Below, piece after piece: positions 52,905 through 62,397 of a DNA stretch of 64,000 nt. Origin of the DNA: Rarobacter faecitabidus (GTDB lineage: Bacteria; Actinomycetota; Actinomycetes; Actinomycetales; Cellulomonadaceae); contig NZ_VFOS01000001.1 in assembly GCF_006716265.1 (NCBI RefSeq), positions 1,240,001-1,304,000 on the forward strand. The letters are read 5' to 3'. A program made the position numbers and the translations under genes. The notes below the pieces were generated by a model that saw only the letters and a list, made by a program, of their open reading frames with translations, did not search any database and was not told the origin of the DNA. Positions within the stretch are counted from its first letter, which is position 1, and every line of letters starts with the position of its first letter.

Positions 52905-55900
52905 TCAGCGGCGCTTCGCTGTAACCGACTTCGATGTCTTGCTCGCGACGTTCCTCGCGTCCTTCGGCAGGAAGACCGCACGAACCTTGAGCGACTTCTT
53001 GGCCGAGAACTTCTTGGCGAGCTTGACCTTGACCGTGCCGCCCTTCGGCAGGGACACCGTCTTGACGCGCTTCTTCCCCACCGAGATGGCGACGGAACCG
53101 ATCGCCGGAGCGCCGTTGTTCAGCTTGGCGACCTTCACGGTGACGACCGGCTTCGCCGACCGCTTGTACCGCTTGGCAGACACGGTCACCTTGCCCGGTC
53201 GCGCCTTGACCACCGTGAACGTTACTGCGGGCACCGAGGTGGCACCAGGACGATCCGGCAAAGCCAGGGACGCCGTTACCTGCTTGTAGACGCCCGCCGC
53301 CAACGTGCGCGGCAGTTTGATGCTCGCTCGGTACGAGGATCCCTGGCGAACCAGCTGCGCCGATCCGAGCACCTGACCGCCATTGCGGAAGGTCACGACC
53401 CCCTGGATCGCGCCCGAGACATCGGCCGTCACGGTTGCCACGGAGCTGTGACCGTACGTCTGCGAGCGCTTCGAGAACGACGGCTTCGCGACGGTGACCC
53501 GGGCTGGCACCACGGTGATGTCCGCCAGCGCCTGCGAGATGTCACCTGCGGTTGCACTGAGCTTGACTGTGCCCAACGCGGTACTCGTCCGAATAGCCGG
53601 CACATCCGCCTTGCCGTCCGCGCCGGTGGTCACCACCGCAACCTGGCCGCCCGCCGCGAAGGTCGCGGAACCGGTAAGCGTGAAGCTGACGGCCAGTCCG
53701 GGCACTCGATCGCCCGACGCGGTGAGCGCCGTGACACCCTGTTGCGGATTGGCGGCTGGCGTTTGCTCCACCACCTCCGTTGCGCCTCCGTTTCGGATCA
53801 GTTCGGCCACGGTTTCCGCGGCCGGCGGCTGGAGCGCGACGAGGGGCAGGATGACTGGCGAATGTGCCGTCCAGTTGAGCAGATCTGCTTGGGACTGCGT
53901 GGATTCGTCGACGATAATGTCGAGGGCGTTCCCATCCCTGGTGTCGCTGTCCTTGGCAGCGGATCCGAAGTCCGCATAGCCGAGTCCGCCGCCCGGGCGC
54001 CAATCGGGAATCCAACCGTCCGTGTTGCCCGGGTCATCCCAGTTAAGGACGGGACGGATGTTGTTGATCGCGTCCGGCGTCTCGATATTGATGAACATGC
54101 CCACGCCGATTCGTGCTTGCCCGATGTTGAAGCCAGCAGGCAGTGCGCTCTTCGAGATCGACGCCGCGATCTCCCCCCGAGTCGCGAGCTTGGACAGTGA
54201 CACATCGCCTACCTTCGCCGAACCGGGAGCGCTGTAGACGCCGCCGTTCCAACGGCCATCGATCACGACGGCCCGGGACCACGGAGATGAGGCTGACAGG
54301 TTCGTGCCAGCGCGTGCTGGCACGGCGCTCCCGTCTCCGGATCCGAGGTAGATTTCCACGTGCTGAAGGCAGATGGTGTCGCAGCCCCACGGGTTGTCGA
54401 TCGGTGCGTTGATGGCGGTCACGAACGTCAGCCCGTTTCCGGTGTCGTACACCCTCACCCCCGTCAGATCGAACGAGCCCGGCGCATACACGCCGTTCTT
54501 CGGGTACTCGTAGGTGCCCGGACCGTTGTCGTCACCGGTGGGATCGGAGAGCGTTCCGACGAGGGTACCGAATTGGCTGACCTCGCTCGATGCCGCCGAA
54601 CGCGCCCCATTGAGCACGGCCCGAATGACATAGTTGTTGCCGTTCGCTCGCTTCGCGTCCGTCCATGTCGTCGTTCCCACAGGAAGCGATGCCAGGGGCG
54701 TAGCCGGATAGACGCCTACGTCCGCTCGCCGATAGATCTCGTAACTCGCGCCGGGGACCGGGTCCCAGGCGATGTTCACCGAGGTCGAGGTCACCGAGAC
54801 CAGGCGCACGTTCTGAGGCACGGGCACGGTAGCCGTCACCGCGACGTTAACCGTCACGCCGCCCACGGACACGGAAACGGGATCATTGCCGACGATGCGC
54901 ACGGAGTATCGAAGGGTCGTCGAGCCACCCGGCTCGAGGACGACCTCCTGCGCGACCCCTGGCCGGCCGTTCACGCTCACCTGAAAGGACTTGCGCGCCG
55001 TCAGCGGGGAATTGTTCACGATGGTCGCGACGACGGGAACGATGTCGCCGCGTTCTGCGCTCGCGGGAGCAGACAACGACTGCACCGTCAGCGCGGGCTG
55101 CCCGTAGGAGGGAAGCGACGCATCCGAGGCAGTGGCAGGGCGAATGCGGATCGCCTGCCCGCTGCTCTTGCCGAGCTGCGCCACCATGGTGTCCGCGCTC
55201 GTCACACGCACCCGCGTGACGTCGAGCGAACTGGGGTCCGCGTCGTAGTCCGTAGCGGCGGTGTCCGCGAAGATCTCAGCTACCCACTGGCCCGTGCCCA
55301 GGAAGCTCAACGGGAACGACAGGTCGCGCGGCTGGTCGGCATTCATGGCGCCGATCCACCACTGGGTACCCTTGCGCCGCGCCGTCACCAGGTGATCACC
55401 AATGTCCGCCGAGAGGGTGTGGGATTCATCCCACTGCGCCGGAAGGCCGTCGTACCACTCGATGCCCCGGTTGATCGAATAGTGCTCGATCATGTCCGCG
55501 GCCATCTGGACCCCGGAGAAGTAGTTGACCGTCATGGCTAGCTGCTTGGCCGCAGTCGTCTTCACCCGCCAGTTGCCCGGCTGCCTGTTGTTGTAGGCGA
55601 CGTCCATCACGCCTGGCGTGTAGTCCATAGGCGCCGCAAGGCCGCGCGTAAACGGAAGGATCAACTGGTGCTCGGGCGTGTTGCCGACCCCCGAGAAGGC
55701 GTCCCACTCCTGACCGCGCATCGCCTCGCGTGAGATGGCGTTGGGGAAGGTGCGGATCTCGCCGGTGCCGTGCACGCATTCGTGGCAGTTGACGTTGATC
55801 TGGTTCTTCGCGGCCTCCGTCAGCACGAACCGGAAGTGGTTGACCATCTCCTGGTCGTAGCGGTGGTGCTTGGGCGTCAGGTCGCCGGTCGAGCCGGGGT

Positions 55901-57263
55901 AGACGGCGTCTGCATCCTCGCGGCTGGGGATCGACGGGGTGGAACCGACGTAGCCGGTCTTGAGGTAGTGGATTCCCCAGTCCTTGTACTGTTCGAACAG
56001 TCCGTCGTTGATCTGCGTCTCGTAGCCCCACGGGTTCGATCCGGTTTCATTGTGGGCGATGAATTCGACACCCTTGGACTCGGCGTACGACAGGACCTCA
56101 TCGATGTCCAGGTCGTCCGTCGGAGCGTCGAAATCCTGATCGCTCCAGTGACCGTCCCAGCCCTTGTTCCAGCCCTCGGCGAGCACGCCCTGGATGCCGT
56201 TGGCTGCGGCGAAGTCTATATATTCCTTGAGCCGCTCGGTGGTCGCGCCGTGGTGGTCGCCTTCCTCCCAGGAGGCGAGGTCCTGCTGCAGCATCCACCA
56301 GATTCCCACGTAGGTGGCGCCCTTCACCCAGTCCTGCGCGTCCGCGAACAAGGTGGCGTCGGGAGCGGGATTGAGGTTCTCCAGGAGGTAGGAGTCGGCC
56401 AGTCCGCCCGCGTTGTCCGCGATGGTCAGGCTGCGCCACGGGGTGGGCTCGTCGCGCCCGGCGCCCGTGCGGACAACGGCCGCATCGCGCGTCATGGAGG
56501 GGACGAGTTCCACGCGCAGCCCTGTCGGTTCCTTCTTCAGCGTCATCGCCGAATAGTCATCGAGGTCGGCCTCGTGGATGGACAGGTGGTCACCGTTGGC
56601 GTACCGGAAGGTGGCGGGGGCGTTGGAGCTGCCCATCGTGGCGTACGTGGACTGCTGCCACAGCGCCTCGTCGTCGTCGAAGTTCTGCGGTGTCCACCAC
56701 GCGTCGGGGTTACCGGTGAGGTTGAACTGCGTGACCTCGTCGATGATTTCGAGATCCGCGAGCCCGGTCTGGTTGGGCACGTCGTAGCGGAACGCGACCC
56801 CGTCATCGTAGGCGCGAGCAATCACGGAGAACGCGTAGCCGTTGTCGGTGACCGCGTAGGTGCGTTCGGTGTAGTGGTTGCGCACTTCGGCATCGCGGCC
56901 GACGTACGTTTCCCACGTTTCGTCCGTGGTCGTCTGCGCGGAGGCCGACGTAATCGCGGCGTCGTCCCCCAGGATCTCACCGCCGACGAGGTTCAGTCCG
57001 AGCGCAGATTCGCTGACGAGTTCTTCGCCGTCCTTGGTCACGGAGTAGACGAGTTGTCCATCCGCGTCTACGTCAACGCCGATGGCGATCGTGCCGTCGG
57101 GCGACGTCGTGGCGTCGCCCACGACGACGACGGCAGGTGCAGGTGCGGCCAGCGCGGCAGGCGCCACTGCCAGCGCACCGCCTGTGACGACGAGGGATCC
57201 GGCGGCCAAGCCGACTGGCAGCATACGGCGCCAGGACCTCGTACCGGTGTCATGTGAAGTCAT
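52905..57263 (-). CDS. Secreted GH97 inverting alpha-glucosidase-like enzyme with glucodextranase-C-like module
   Basis: A 1452-residue secreted enzyme. The signal peptide is about 1-40 and the GH97 region about 48-705 (N-terminal beta domain, TIM barrel, C-terminal beta domain). The barrel has LKTGYVG where retaining GH97 members carry a nucleophilic Asp, together with VNCHE (Glu495) and RGQEWD (Glu519); this matches the inverting SusB type with Glu bases. A fibronectin-like domain (about 815-895) is followed by a DOMON-like module resembling the glucodextranase C-terminal domain (about 900-1118: DPTGDDNGPGTYEYP, SFDLTGVRVY). Two Ig-like domains and a Lys-rich tail (about 1350-1452) close the protein. 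The ATG has AAAGGAC upstream. The expected reaction is removal of glucose from alpha-glucan ends. Confidence 0.85.
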   Translation of the reverse strand: MTSHDTGTRSWRRMLPVGLAAGSLVVTGGALAVAPAALAAPAPAVVVVGDATTSPDGTIAIGVDVDADGQLVYSVTKDGEELVSESALGLNLVGGEILGDDAAITSASAQTTTDETWETYVGRDAEVRNHYTERTYAVTDNGYAFSVIARAYDDGVAFRYDVPNQTGLADLEIIDEVTQFNLTGNPDAWWTPQNFDDDEALWQQSTYATMGSSNAPATFRYANGDHLSIHEADLDDYSAMTLKKEPTGLRVELVPSMTRDAAVVRTGAGRDEPTPWRSLTIADNAGGLADSYLLENLNPAPDATLFADAQDWVKGATYVGIWWMLQQDLASWEEGDHHGATTERLKEYIDFAAANGIQGVLAEGWNKGWDGHWSDQDFDAPTDDLDIDEVLSYAESKGVEFIAHNETGSNPWGYETQINDGLFEQYKDWGIHYLKTGYVGSTPSIPSREDADAVYPGSTGDLTPKHHRYDQEMVNHFRFVLTEAAKNQINVNCHECVHGTGEIRTFPNAISREAMRGQEWDAFSGVGNTPEHQLILPFTRGLAAPMDYTPGVMDVAYNNRQPGNWRVKTTAAKQLAMTVNYFSGVQMAADMIEHYSINRGIEWYDGLPAQWDESHTLSADIGDHLVTARRKGTQWWIGAMNADQPRDLSFPLSFLGTGQWVAEIFADTAATDYDADPSSLDVTRVRVTSADTMVAQLGKSSGQAIRIRPATASDASLPSYGQPALTVQSLSAPASAERGDIVPVVATIVNNSPLTARKSFQVSVNGRPGVAQEVVLEPGGSTTLRYSVRIVGNDPVSVSVGGVTVNVAVTATVPVPQNVRLVSVTSTSVNIAWDPVPGASYEIYRRADVGVYPATPLASLPVGTTTWTDAKRANGNNYVIRAVLNGARSAASSEVSQFGTLVGTLSDPTGDDNGPGTYEYPKNGVYAPGSFDLTGVRVYDTGNGLTFVTAINAPIDNPWGCDTICLQHVEIYLGSGDGSAVPARAGTNLSASSPWSRAVVIDGRWNGGVYSAPGSAKVGDVSLSKLATRGEIAASISKSALPAGFNIGQARIGVGMFINIETPDAINNIRPVLNWDDPGNTDGWIPDWRPGGGLGYADFGSAAKDSDTRDGNALDIIVDESTQSQADLLNWTAHSPVILPLVALQPPAAETVAELIRNGGATEVVEQTPAANPQQGVTALTASGDRVPGLAVSFTLTGSATFAAGGQVAVVTTGADGKADVPAIRTSTALGTVKLSATAGDISQALADITVVPARVTVAKPSFSKRSQTYGHSSVATVTADVSGAIQGVVTFRNGGQVLGSAQLVRQGSSYRASIKLPRTLAAGVYKQVTASLALPDRPGATSVPAVTFTVVKARPGKVTVSAKRYKRSAKPVVTVKVAKLNNGAPAIGSVAISVGKKRVKTVSLPKGGTVKVKLAKKFSAKKSLKVRAVFLPKDARNVASKTSKSVTAKRR

Positions 57264-57296
57264 TTTTTGTCCTTTGATTCAAGTCAGGTGGCTGGA

Positions 57297-57324
57297 GCGG
57301 TGGGGCGCTGGGCCGCCCCACCGC
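57297..57324. promoter_or_regulatory. Intercistronic hairpin between the six-hairpin and GH97 genes
   Basis: GCGGTGGGGCG-N6-CGCCCCACCGC, an 11-bp perfect stem 8 bp after the upstream gene's stop and 33 bp before the GH97 start. It has no U-tract. It may be a partial terminator or an RNA-stability element setting the ratio of the two enzymes. Confidence 0.5.
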
Positions 57325-57331
57325 TGGCGGG

Positions 57332-60300
57332 TCAGGAGGCGGAGACCGCCTTGGAAGTTCGCGTCGCCGGGGCGAATCCCTTCTTGCTTGCCTTCACCTT
57401 CACGGTGATGCGCTTGTCTCGCTGAGCCGAAGTCACCTTCAGTTTCTTCTTGGTCGCTCCCTTGATGGCCTTGCCCTTGGCGTACCACTGGTACGTGAGC
57501 TTCACGCCCTTCGGCCTCCACTTGCTGGTCTTGGCCTTGAGCGTCTTGCCGACCTTGACCTTGCCAGCGATCGCGACCTTGCCGGCCGTGATCTTCCACT
57601 TACCGGCGCTCGCTGTCTTCGTCACCTTCTTGTACCCGGCCGCGGATGACGTGACCACGACGGTGATCTTCTTACCCAGGTTCGCCTTGGTCGGCTTGTA
57701 CGTAGCCTTGGTGGCCCCGGCGATGTTCTTGCCGCCCGCGCGCCACTGGTAGGTGAACGTCGCGCCCGGCAGCCAGCCGGACGCCTTGGCAGTGAGCTTC
57801 TTGCCGACCTTGACCTTGCCCGAGACCTTGACCGACCCGGCAGGCTGGTCCTTGTCCGCGGGGTTGGGCAACGTGCCGGTGTTGGCGGTTTCCGCTGCGC
57901 TGACGTTACCGGCGATGTCGACGGCGCGGTACGCCACGACCTGGTTCGCCGCGGTCAGGGCGACGTCAACGGGGAGGGTGTAGGTGGCCCACGCCGCGCT
58001 ACCGGGCAACTGGTATTCGACCCGGTCGATGCCCGACGCTGCGTCGGTGCCCGTGAGGGTGACCGTCGCGCTCCGGGCTCCCGTGGCAACGCTCGCCGAG
58101 ACACTCGGAGCCGTCGTGTCCACGCTGACAGCAGCGACGCTGTGGGCATCGCCGGTACGGCCCTGCGCGCCGATCGAACGCACTGCGACATCCGACGGGC
58201 CGTCGCCGATCGTCGCGCCGGCCGCGTACGCGGACCAGGTGGCGCCGCCGTCGGTGCTGTACTGCAAGGTGGCACCGGCGGGACCGTTGACGGACAGGGC
58301 AGGCTTCGCCGTGTACCACCCGGCGAGCCCGTTCGGCGTCGCCGGGGTGAGGGCGCCGGTCGTCGCGCCGCGCACGGTTACGCCGACGGTGTCGGTCTGG
58401 TCTGCGTCGACGGGGGTGCCAGCGGTCAGCGTTGCGGTGTACGAACCTGCGGTCGCGTACTGGTGCGACGCCGTCGCGATGTATCCCGTGCCGTCGGTGT
58501 CAGGGAGCAGTCGAGCCTGCTTGACGGTGCCGTCACCGAAGTCGACCGTGCGGGTCGTGACGCCCGAGATGCTGCCAGCGGCCCCGCCTGTAATCGTGGC
58601 GGATACGGTCACGTTCTGGCCGGTCTCCGCCTCAACATCGGTTGCGTCGTCATCGATCGCCGCCGCGAAGGCGCCGACGTCGGCCTTCTTCAGCAGTGCC
58701 TTGATCTCGAAGATGTCCACGTAGTTGGATGCCCCGGCGGTCTGTTCGTTGTGCCACTTGTTTGCCTGGAAGTAGCTCATGTTGATGGCTAGCGGGTCGT
58801 GATGAACGCGTACCTCGTAGGTCTTTCCCGCCTCAAGACGGGCTTTGACGAACGTCGAGCCTTGCCGCGCCTGCCAGTTTCCGAGCGTGCCGCCTTCCGA
58901 TGGATCCACGTACGTCCGCGGCATCACGAAGAAGCCATCCGCGACATCGTCGGACGAGCCCTCCTGCGTTACGGTGACCTTCTTGATCCCGGAATCCACG
59001 CCGTTGCGCAGATCGTTGCCCTTGGCGTAGTCGGCCTGGAGCAGGTAGGTCCCTGTCACCGTGGGAGAGAACTTTGCGGTGATCTGGTCGGCTGGGTTGG
59101 TGCCCCAGTTGGAGTAGTGCGTGGTCGCACCGCTGGCCGGAATCCCGCCAGCGACAACGTCCACGAACTGACTGGCGGGAACCTTAAGCACTCGCTCGAA
59201 CGCGTCGCCCCAATAGCATTGCGGATTCGAATCCTGGGAAGCGTTTCCGCTCGAGGCGTAGGTCGCGCGGATCGCGTAACAGTAGGACACGCTGTTCAAT
59301 GCCGCGGAATCCGGGTCGGTCCACGTGCTCGCGGCGGGAACGTCCTTGGCGACTACCACTCCATCGCGCAGTACGTCCACTGTGAGTCGAGCGGGGTCCT
59401 CACCGGCGTAGTTGATGCCGAGCCGCACTCGCTTGTCCGTTCCGCTGCCCGTCGTCGAGAGCGTCACCGCGGGAGTCTTGGGGCCGTAGATCGCTTCCTT
59501 GCTGTGGGTATTCGCGATCGGAGCCGCTCCGACGCTCGCGCTGGCCTTTCCGAGGCTCACCTCGATGTTCGACTCCGCAGTCAGGGCACCCTCCCCGATG
59601 ACTTCACCCGTCGGCACGCTCGCGCCGTCCAGTTTGATAGCGTCCACCGGATATGCCCCGATGCTGGCGGCGTCGTTCGGCAGATCGATCACGACGTTGA
59701 CCTTCTTGCCCCGGTAGTCGATGTTGCTCAGGGAGATCTTGTCGACTCCCGCCAGGTATCGCTGGCGAATCTGGGCTGTGATGAACGGAGCGATGCGCAG
59801 GCCACCCGACTCGGCCTCCACGCCGAACATCACGTCGCGGATCATGCCGATGCTGCCGGCGACGGACCAAGTCTGGTACTGCGAGTTGAGTCGAGTGTCG
59901 ACGCTCGTCGTGAGGATGTTCAGGTTCTCGTAGTTGGAGCCGAAGAGTGCCGGCGTGCGCAGCATGGATTCGAATTGCCGGCTTGCGGCCGTGTCGTTGC
60001 CGACCTTCGCGGCGGCGCGCAGCATGTACGCCGTGACGAACGGCCACACCCCCTCATTGTGGTAGGTCCCGTTGAACTGCTGCTGCGGCCAGATCACCGA
60101 TGGTCCGGTGAACGTTTGAGGATAGTTCGCGATCGCGGCCTTGGCCTGCTCGTCCGTCGCGATTCCGCTCAGGATGACGAGCGCCGTGCCGAGCGCGTCA
60201 TAGCGTTCCGTTGGCGTTGGGTTCAGCGCGTTCGACAGAACAGAGGAGAACTGCTGCCGCTCGGGCAACCACAGGTTGTCCCGAATGGCGGCGGCGAGAT

Positions 60301-61303
60301 CGTTGGCCCATGTCCGATACTTGGCCGCATCGGCAGTATGCCCCGCCTCCGCGGAGAGCCGCGCAACGAGATCGATCGCTATCCAGTGGGTGACGTTGGT
60401 CGAAAGCGACTTGGACTCCGTGATATCGGTGACGTCAGATCCCGTCCACTCGGGGTACGTCTGCTGGCGCCAGTCGAGGAAGGAGGTCTCACCGGGATAG
60501 AGGCCGGTTTCGCTGTCGAAGATCACCGCACGGTCGTGATCGACGGTGTTCTTGACCGCTTCGAGCGAACGGCTGGCGAAACTCGCCCGCTGGGCGCTGG
60601 GCAGCCAATTGAGGAGTTCGTCGGCGCCGGTTGCCCAGGACACGCGGTCCGTCGAGTTCGGGTAGCTGCCGCCCGTGCCGGTGTCCTGCAGGATCTGCAG
60701 GTCACCAGCGATGCCGCCGCCGCCAGCGACACCGTCCACGCGACGCTCGGAAAGCTTGAAGTCCAGCGTGTTGCGCATCCGGATGGGATCGACTGCGGCA
60801 AGACCCAGGTCTGCTGCGTAGGCCAGGTCGCGAGTCCAGATGTACGACCAGTTCTTGCCGGTGATGTAGCAGCCGACGCGTTCGGCATCAGGGATTCCCT
60901 GGGGGTTGCAGTCGATCGATGCGCCAGCGTTGTAGTTGTCGGTGTTGATCCGATCGCGCTGTAACAGTTTCTCCTCGTGCAGAGCGAATGCGAACATCCC
61001 GTCGAGGACCGCGGATCCGGTGCGCAGTAGCGGGTCTCCGGGGGTCTCGTTGAACTGCTTGGTCACGCCCATGTCGCTGGTGAGGCGATAGCTGCGCAGA
61101 CATGTGACCGGATCGGTGGCGAGCACGCGGATCGTGGCGCCGTCGATTCCATCGGTGTACTCCCCGACGGGTTCGGTTACGGCGCACGGATCGACCGTCG
61201 CGCTGCTGCTCGCAGTCGCCGGCGGCGCCACGGCAATGGCACCCGCAGCCAGTGACACCCCCAAGGACAATGTCGCAATTCGGGTAGTCGTCAGTCGACG
61301 CAT
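57332..61303 (-). CDS. Secreted six-hairpin glycosidase-like protein with PKD, Ig-like and basic repeat domains
   Basis: A 1323-residue secreted protein. The signal peptide is about 1-32. The (alpha/alpha)6 barrel (about 85-520) shows NWSYIWTRDLAYAADLGL (Asp159), ILQDTGTGGSYPNSTDRV, TSFLDWRQQTYPEW (Asp277) and NGTYHNEGVWPF (Glu417). These resemble GH63/mannosylglycerate-hydrolase-like six-hairpin enzymes, but I cannot assign a family. Beta-rich modules (about 600-875), a PKD domain (about 890-980), Ig-like domains and two copies of the KVGKKLTAKAS-W-TYQWRAGGKNIAGAT repeat (about 1157-1323), very Lys-rich, follow. The ATG at 61303 has AAAGGAG 5-6 bp upstream. It precedes GH97 by 68 bp on the same strand and is likely co-transcribed with it. 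Confidence 0.75.
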   Translation of the reverse strand: MRRLTTTRIATLSLGVSLAAGAIAVAPPATASSSATVDPCAVTEPVGEYTDGIDGATIRVLATDPVTCLRSYRLTSDMGVTKQFNETPGDPLLRTGSAVLDGMFAFALHEEKLLQRDRINTDNYNAGASIDCNPQGIPDAERVGCYITGKNWSYIWTRDLAYAADLGLAAVDPIRMRNTLDFKLSERRVDGVAGGGGIAGDLQILQDTGTGGSYPNSTDRVSWATGADELLNWLPSAQRASFASRSLEAVKNTVDHDRAVIFDSETGLYPGETSFLDWRQQTYPEWTGSDVTDITESKSLSTNVTHWIAIDLVARLSAEAGHTADAAKYRTWANDLAAAIRDNLWLPERQQFSSVLSNALNPTPTERYDALGTALVILSGIATDEQAKAAIANYPQTFTGPSVIWPQQQFNGTYHNEGVWPFVTAYMLRAAAKVGNDTAASRQFESMLRTPALFGSNYENLNILTTSVDTRLNSQYQTWSVAGSIGMIRDVMFGVEAESGGLRIAPFITAQIRQRYLAGVDKISLSNIDYRGKKVNVVIDLPNDAASIGAYPVDAIKLDGASVPTGEVIGEGALTAESNIEVSLGKASASVGAAPIANTHSKEAIYGPKTPAVTLSTTGSGTDKRVRLGINYAGEDPARLTVDVLRDGVVVAKDVPAASTWTDPDSAALNSVSYCYAIRATYASSGNASQDSNPQCYWGDAFERVLKVPASQFVDVVAGGIPASGATTHYSNWGTNPADQITAKFSPTVTGTYLLQADYAKGNDLRNGVDSGIKKVTVTQEGSSDDVADGFFVMPRTYVDPSEGGTLGNWQARQGSTFVKARLEAGKTYEVRVHHDPLAINMSYFQANKWHNEQTAGASNYVDIFEIKALLKKADVGAFAAAIDDDATDVEAETGQNVTVSATITGGAAGSISGVTTRTVDFGDGTVKQARLLPDTDGTGYIATASHQYATAGSYTATLTAGTPVDADQTDTVGVTVRGATTGALTPATPNGLAGWYTAKPALSVNGPAGATLQYSTDGGATWSAYAAGATIGDGPSDVAVRSIGAQGRTGDAHSVAAVSVDTTAPSVSASVATGARSATVTLTGTDAASGIDRVEYQLPGSAAWATYTLPVDVALTAANQVVAYRAVDIAGNVSAAETANTGTLPNPADKDQPAGSVKVSGKVKVGKKLTAKASGWLPGATFTYQWRAGGKNIAGATKATYKPTKANLGKKITVVVTSSAAGYKKVTKTASAGKWKITAGKVAIAGKVKVGKTLKAKTSKWRPKGVKLTYQWYAKGKAIKGATKKKLKVTSAQRDKRITVKVKASKKGFAPATRTSKAVSAS

Positions 61304-61379
61304 TGCATCTCCTTTGAGGCAATTCAGCGGGACGTCAGTTGTCCCTGGTTTTAGTCCGCCCCGCATCGGGCGAGACTTC

Positions 61380-61500
61380 CATTAACTGTGTAAAGGCAAG
61401 AGTAGCGAAGGAATGGTCATATATGCAATTCGACTTCCGGTTTATATGCTTCTTTACAGACGTAAAGTGGCAAATTTACATCCGACCGGGGGCGCTAACT
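61380..61500 (-). promoter_or_regulatory. AT-rich promoter region of the six-hairpin/GH97 unit with a palindromic site
   Basis: The stretch is strikingly AT-rich for this genome. It contains the perfect inverted repeat CTTTAC-AGAC-GTAAAG (61452-61467), with related TTTAC or GTAAAG half sites at about 61388 and 61475. This looks like an operator upstream of the glycosidase operon, but I cannot name the regulator. Confidence 0.5.
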
Positions 61501-61587
61501 GGGAAAAACGGGACCGAGCGCCGCAACAGATAAAAAGCGCGCGCCAGCAAACCCACGCATCAACCCTCGTCGAGGGTCGTCTCGGGG

Positions 61588-62397
61588 TCAGACGGCCACG
61601 GGTGCCTGGATCGCCGGGTGGTGCTGGTAGTTCTCGATCTCGACGTCGGCGAAGTCGTAGTCGAACAAGCTGGGCGCCTGGTGCAGACGAAGCGTCGGCA
61701 GAGGATACGGCTCTCGGGTCAGCTGTTCCGCCACCTGCTCCCGGTGATTGTCGTAGATGTGGCAGTCGCCGCCGGTCCAGATGAAGTCACCCACCTCGAG
61801 GCCAACCTGCTGCGCAACCATGTGAGTGAGCAGTGCGTACGAGGCAATGTTGAACGGGACGCCGAGGAACAGGTCGGCGCTCCGCTGGTAGAGCTGACAA
61901 CTGAGTTTGCCATCGGCCACATAGAACTGGAAGAACGCGTGGCACGGCTGAAGCGCCATGTCATCCAGGTCGGCCACGTTCCAGGCCGAGACGATGATGC
62001 GCCGTGAGTCGGGGTTGGCCCGAAGTTGTTCGAGCACCCGCTCGATCTGGTCGATGTGACCGCCGTCGGGAGTGGGCCAGCTGCGCCACTGGACGCCGTA
62101 TACGGGACCCAGTTCGCCGTCGGCGTCGGCCCACTCGTCCCAGATCTTGATTCCGCGCTCCTGCAACCAGCGGACGTTGGAATCACCGCGCAGGAACCAC
62201 AGCAACTCCCCCACCACGCCCTTGAGAAAGACCCGCTTGGTGGTGACGAGCGGAAATCCCTCCTGCAGATTGAAGCGCATCTGGTGGCCGAACACGGAGG
62301 TGGTTCCCACGCCGGTGCGATCGGACTTCGCGGTACCGTGCTCGACGACGTGGCGCAGGAGATCCTCGTACGGGGTGGCAGGCGTGGTTTCGGTCAC
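61588..62397 (-). CDS. thyA: Thymidylate synthase (ThyA)
   Basis: Makes dTMP from dUMP using methylene-tetrahydrofolate. The 269 residues have [27 protein letters not shown], the catalytic Cys in [33 protein letters not shown] and GDCHIYDNH. The start is GTG. A small inverted repeat (ACCCTCG-T-CGAGGGT, 61563-61577) beyond the stop may terminate it. The gene marks the right-hand border of the glycosidase island. Confidence 0.96.
   Translation of the reverse strand: MTETTPATPYEDLLRHVVEHGTAKSDRTGVGTTSVFGHQMRFNLQEGFPLVTTKRVFLKGVVGELLWFLRGDSNVRWLQERGIKIWDEWADADGELGPVYGVQWRSWPTPDGGHIDQIERVLEQLRANPDSRRIIVSAWNVADLDDMALQPCHAFFQFYVADGKLSCQLYQRSADLFLGVPFNIASYALLTHMVAQQVGLEVGDFIWTGGDCHIYDNHREQVAEQLTREPYPLPTLRLHQAPSLFDYDFADVEIENYQHHPAIQAPVAV

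Noticed and set aside
58799-60964. 721-codon plus-strand frame over the six-hairpin gene
   Set aside because: Antisense mirror frame with no recognisable domain; the minus-strand protein has a signal peptide and catalytic motifs.
44640-61587. Prophage or transposon origin of the glycosidase island
   Set aside because: No integrase, transposase, tRNA target or flanking direct repeats could be seen; insertion is inferred from gene order only.
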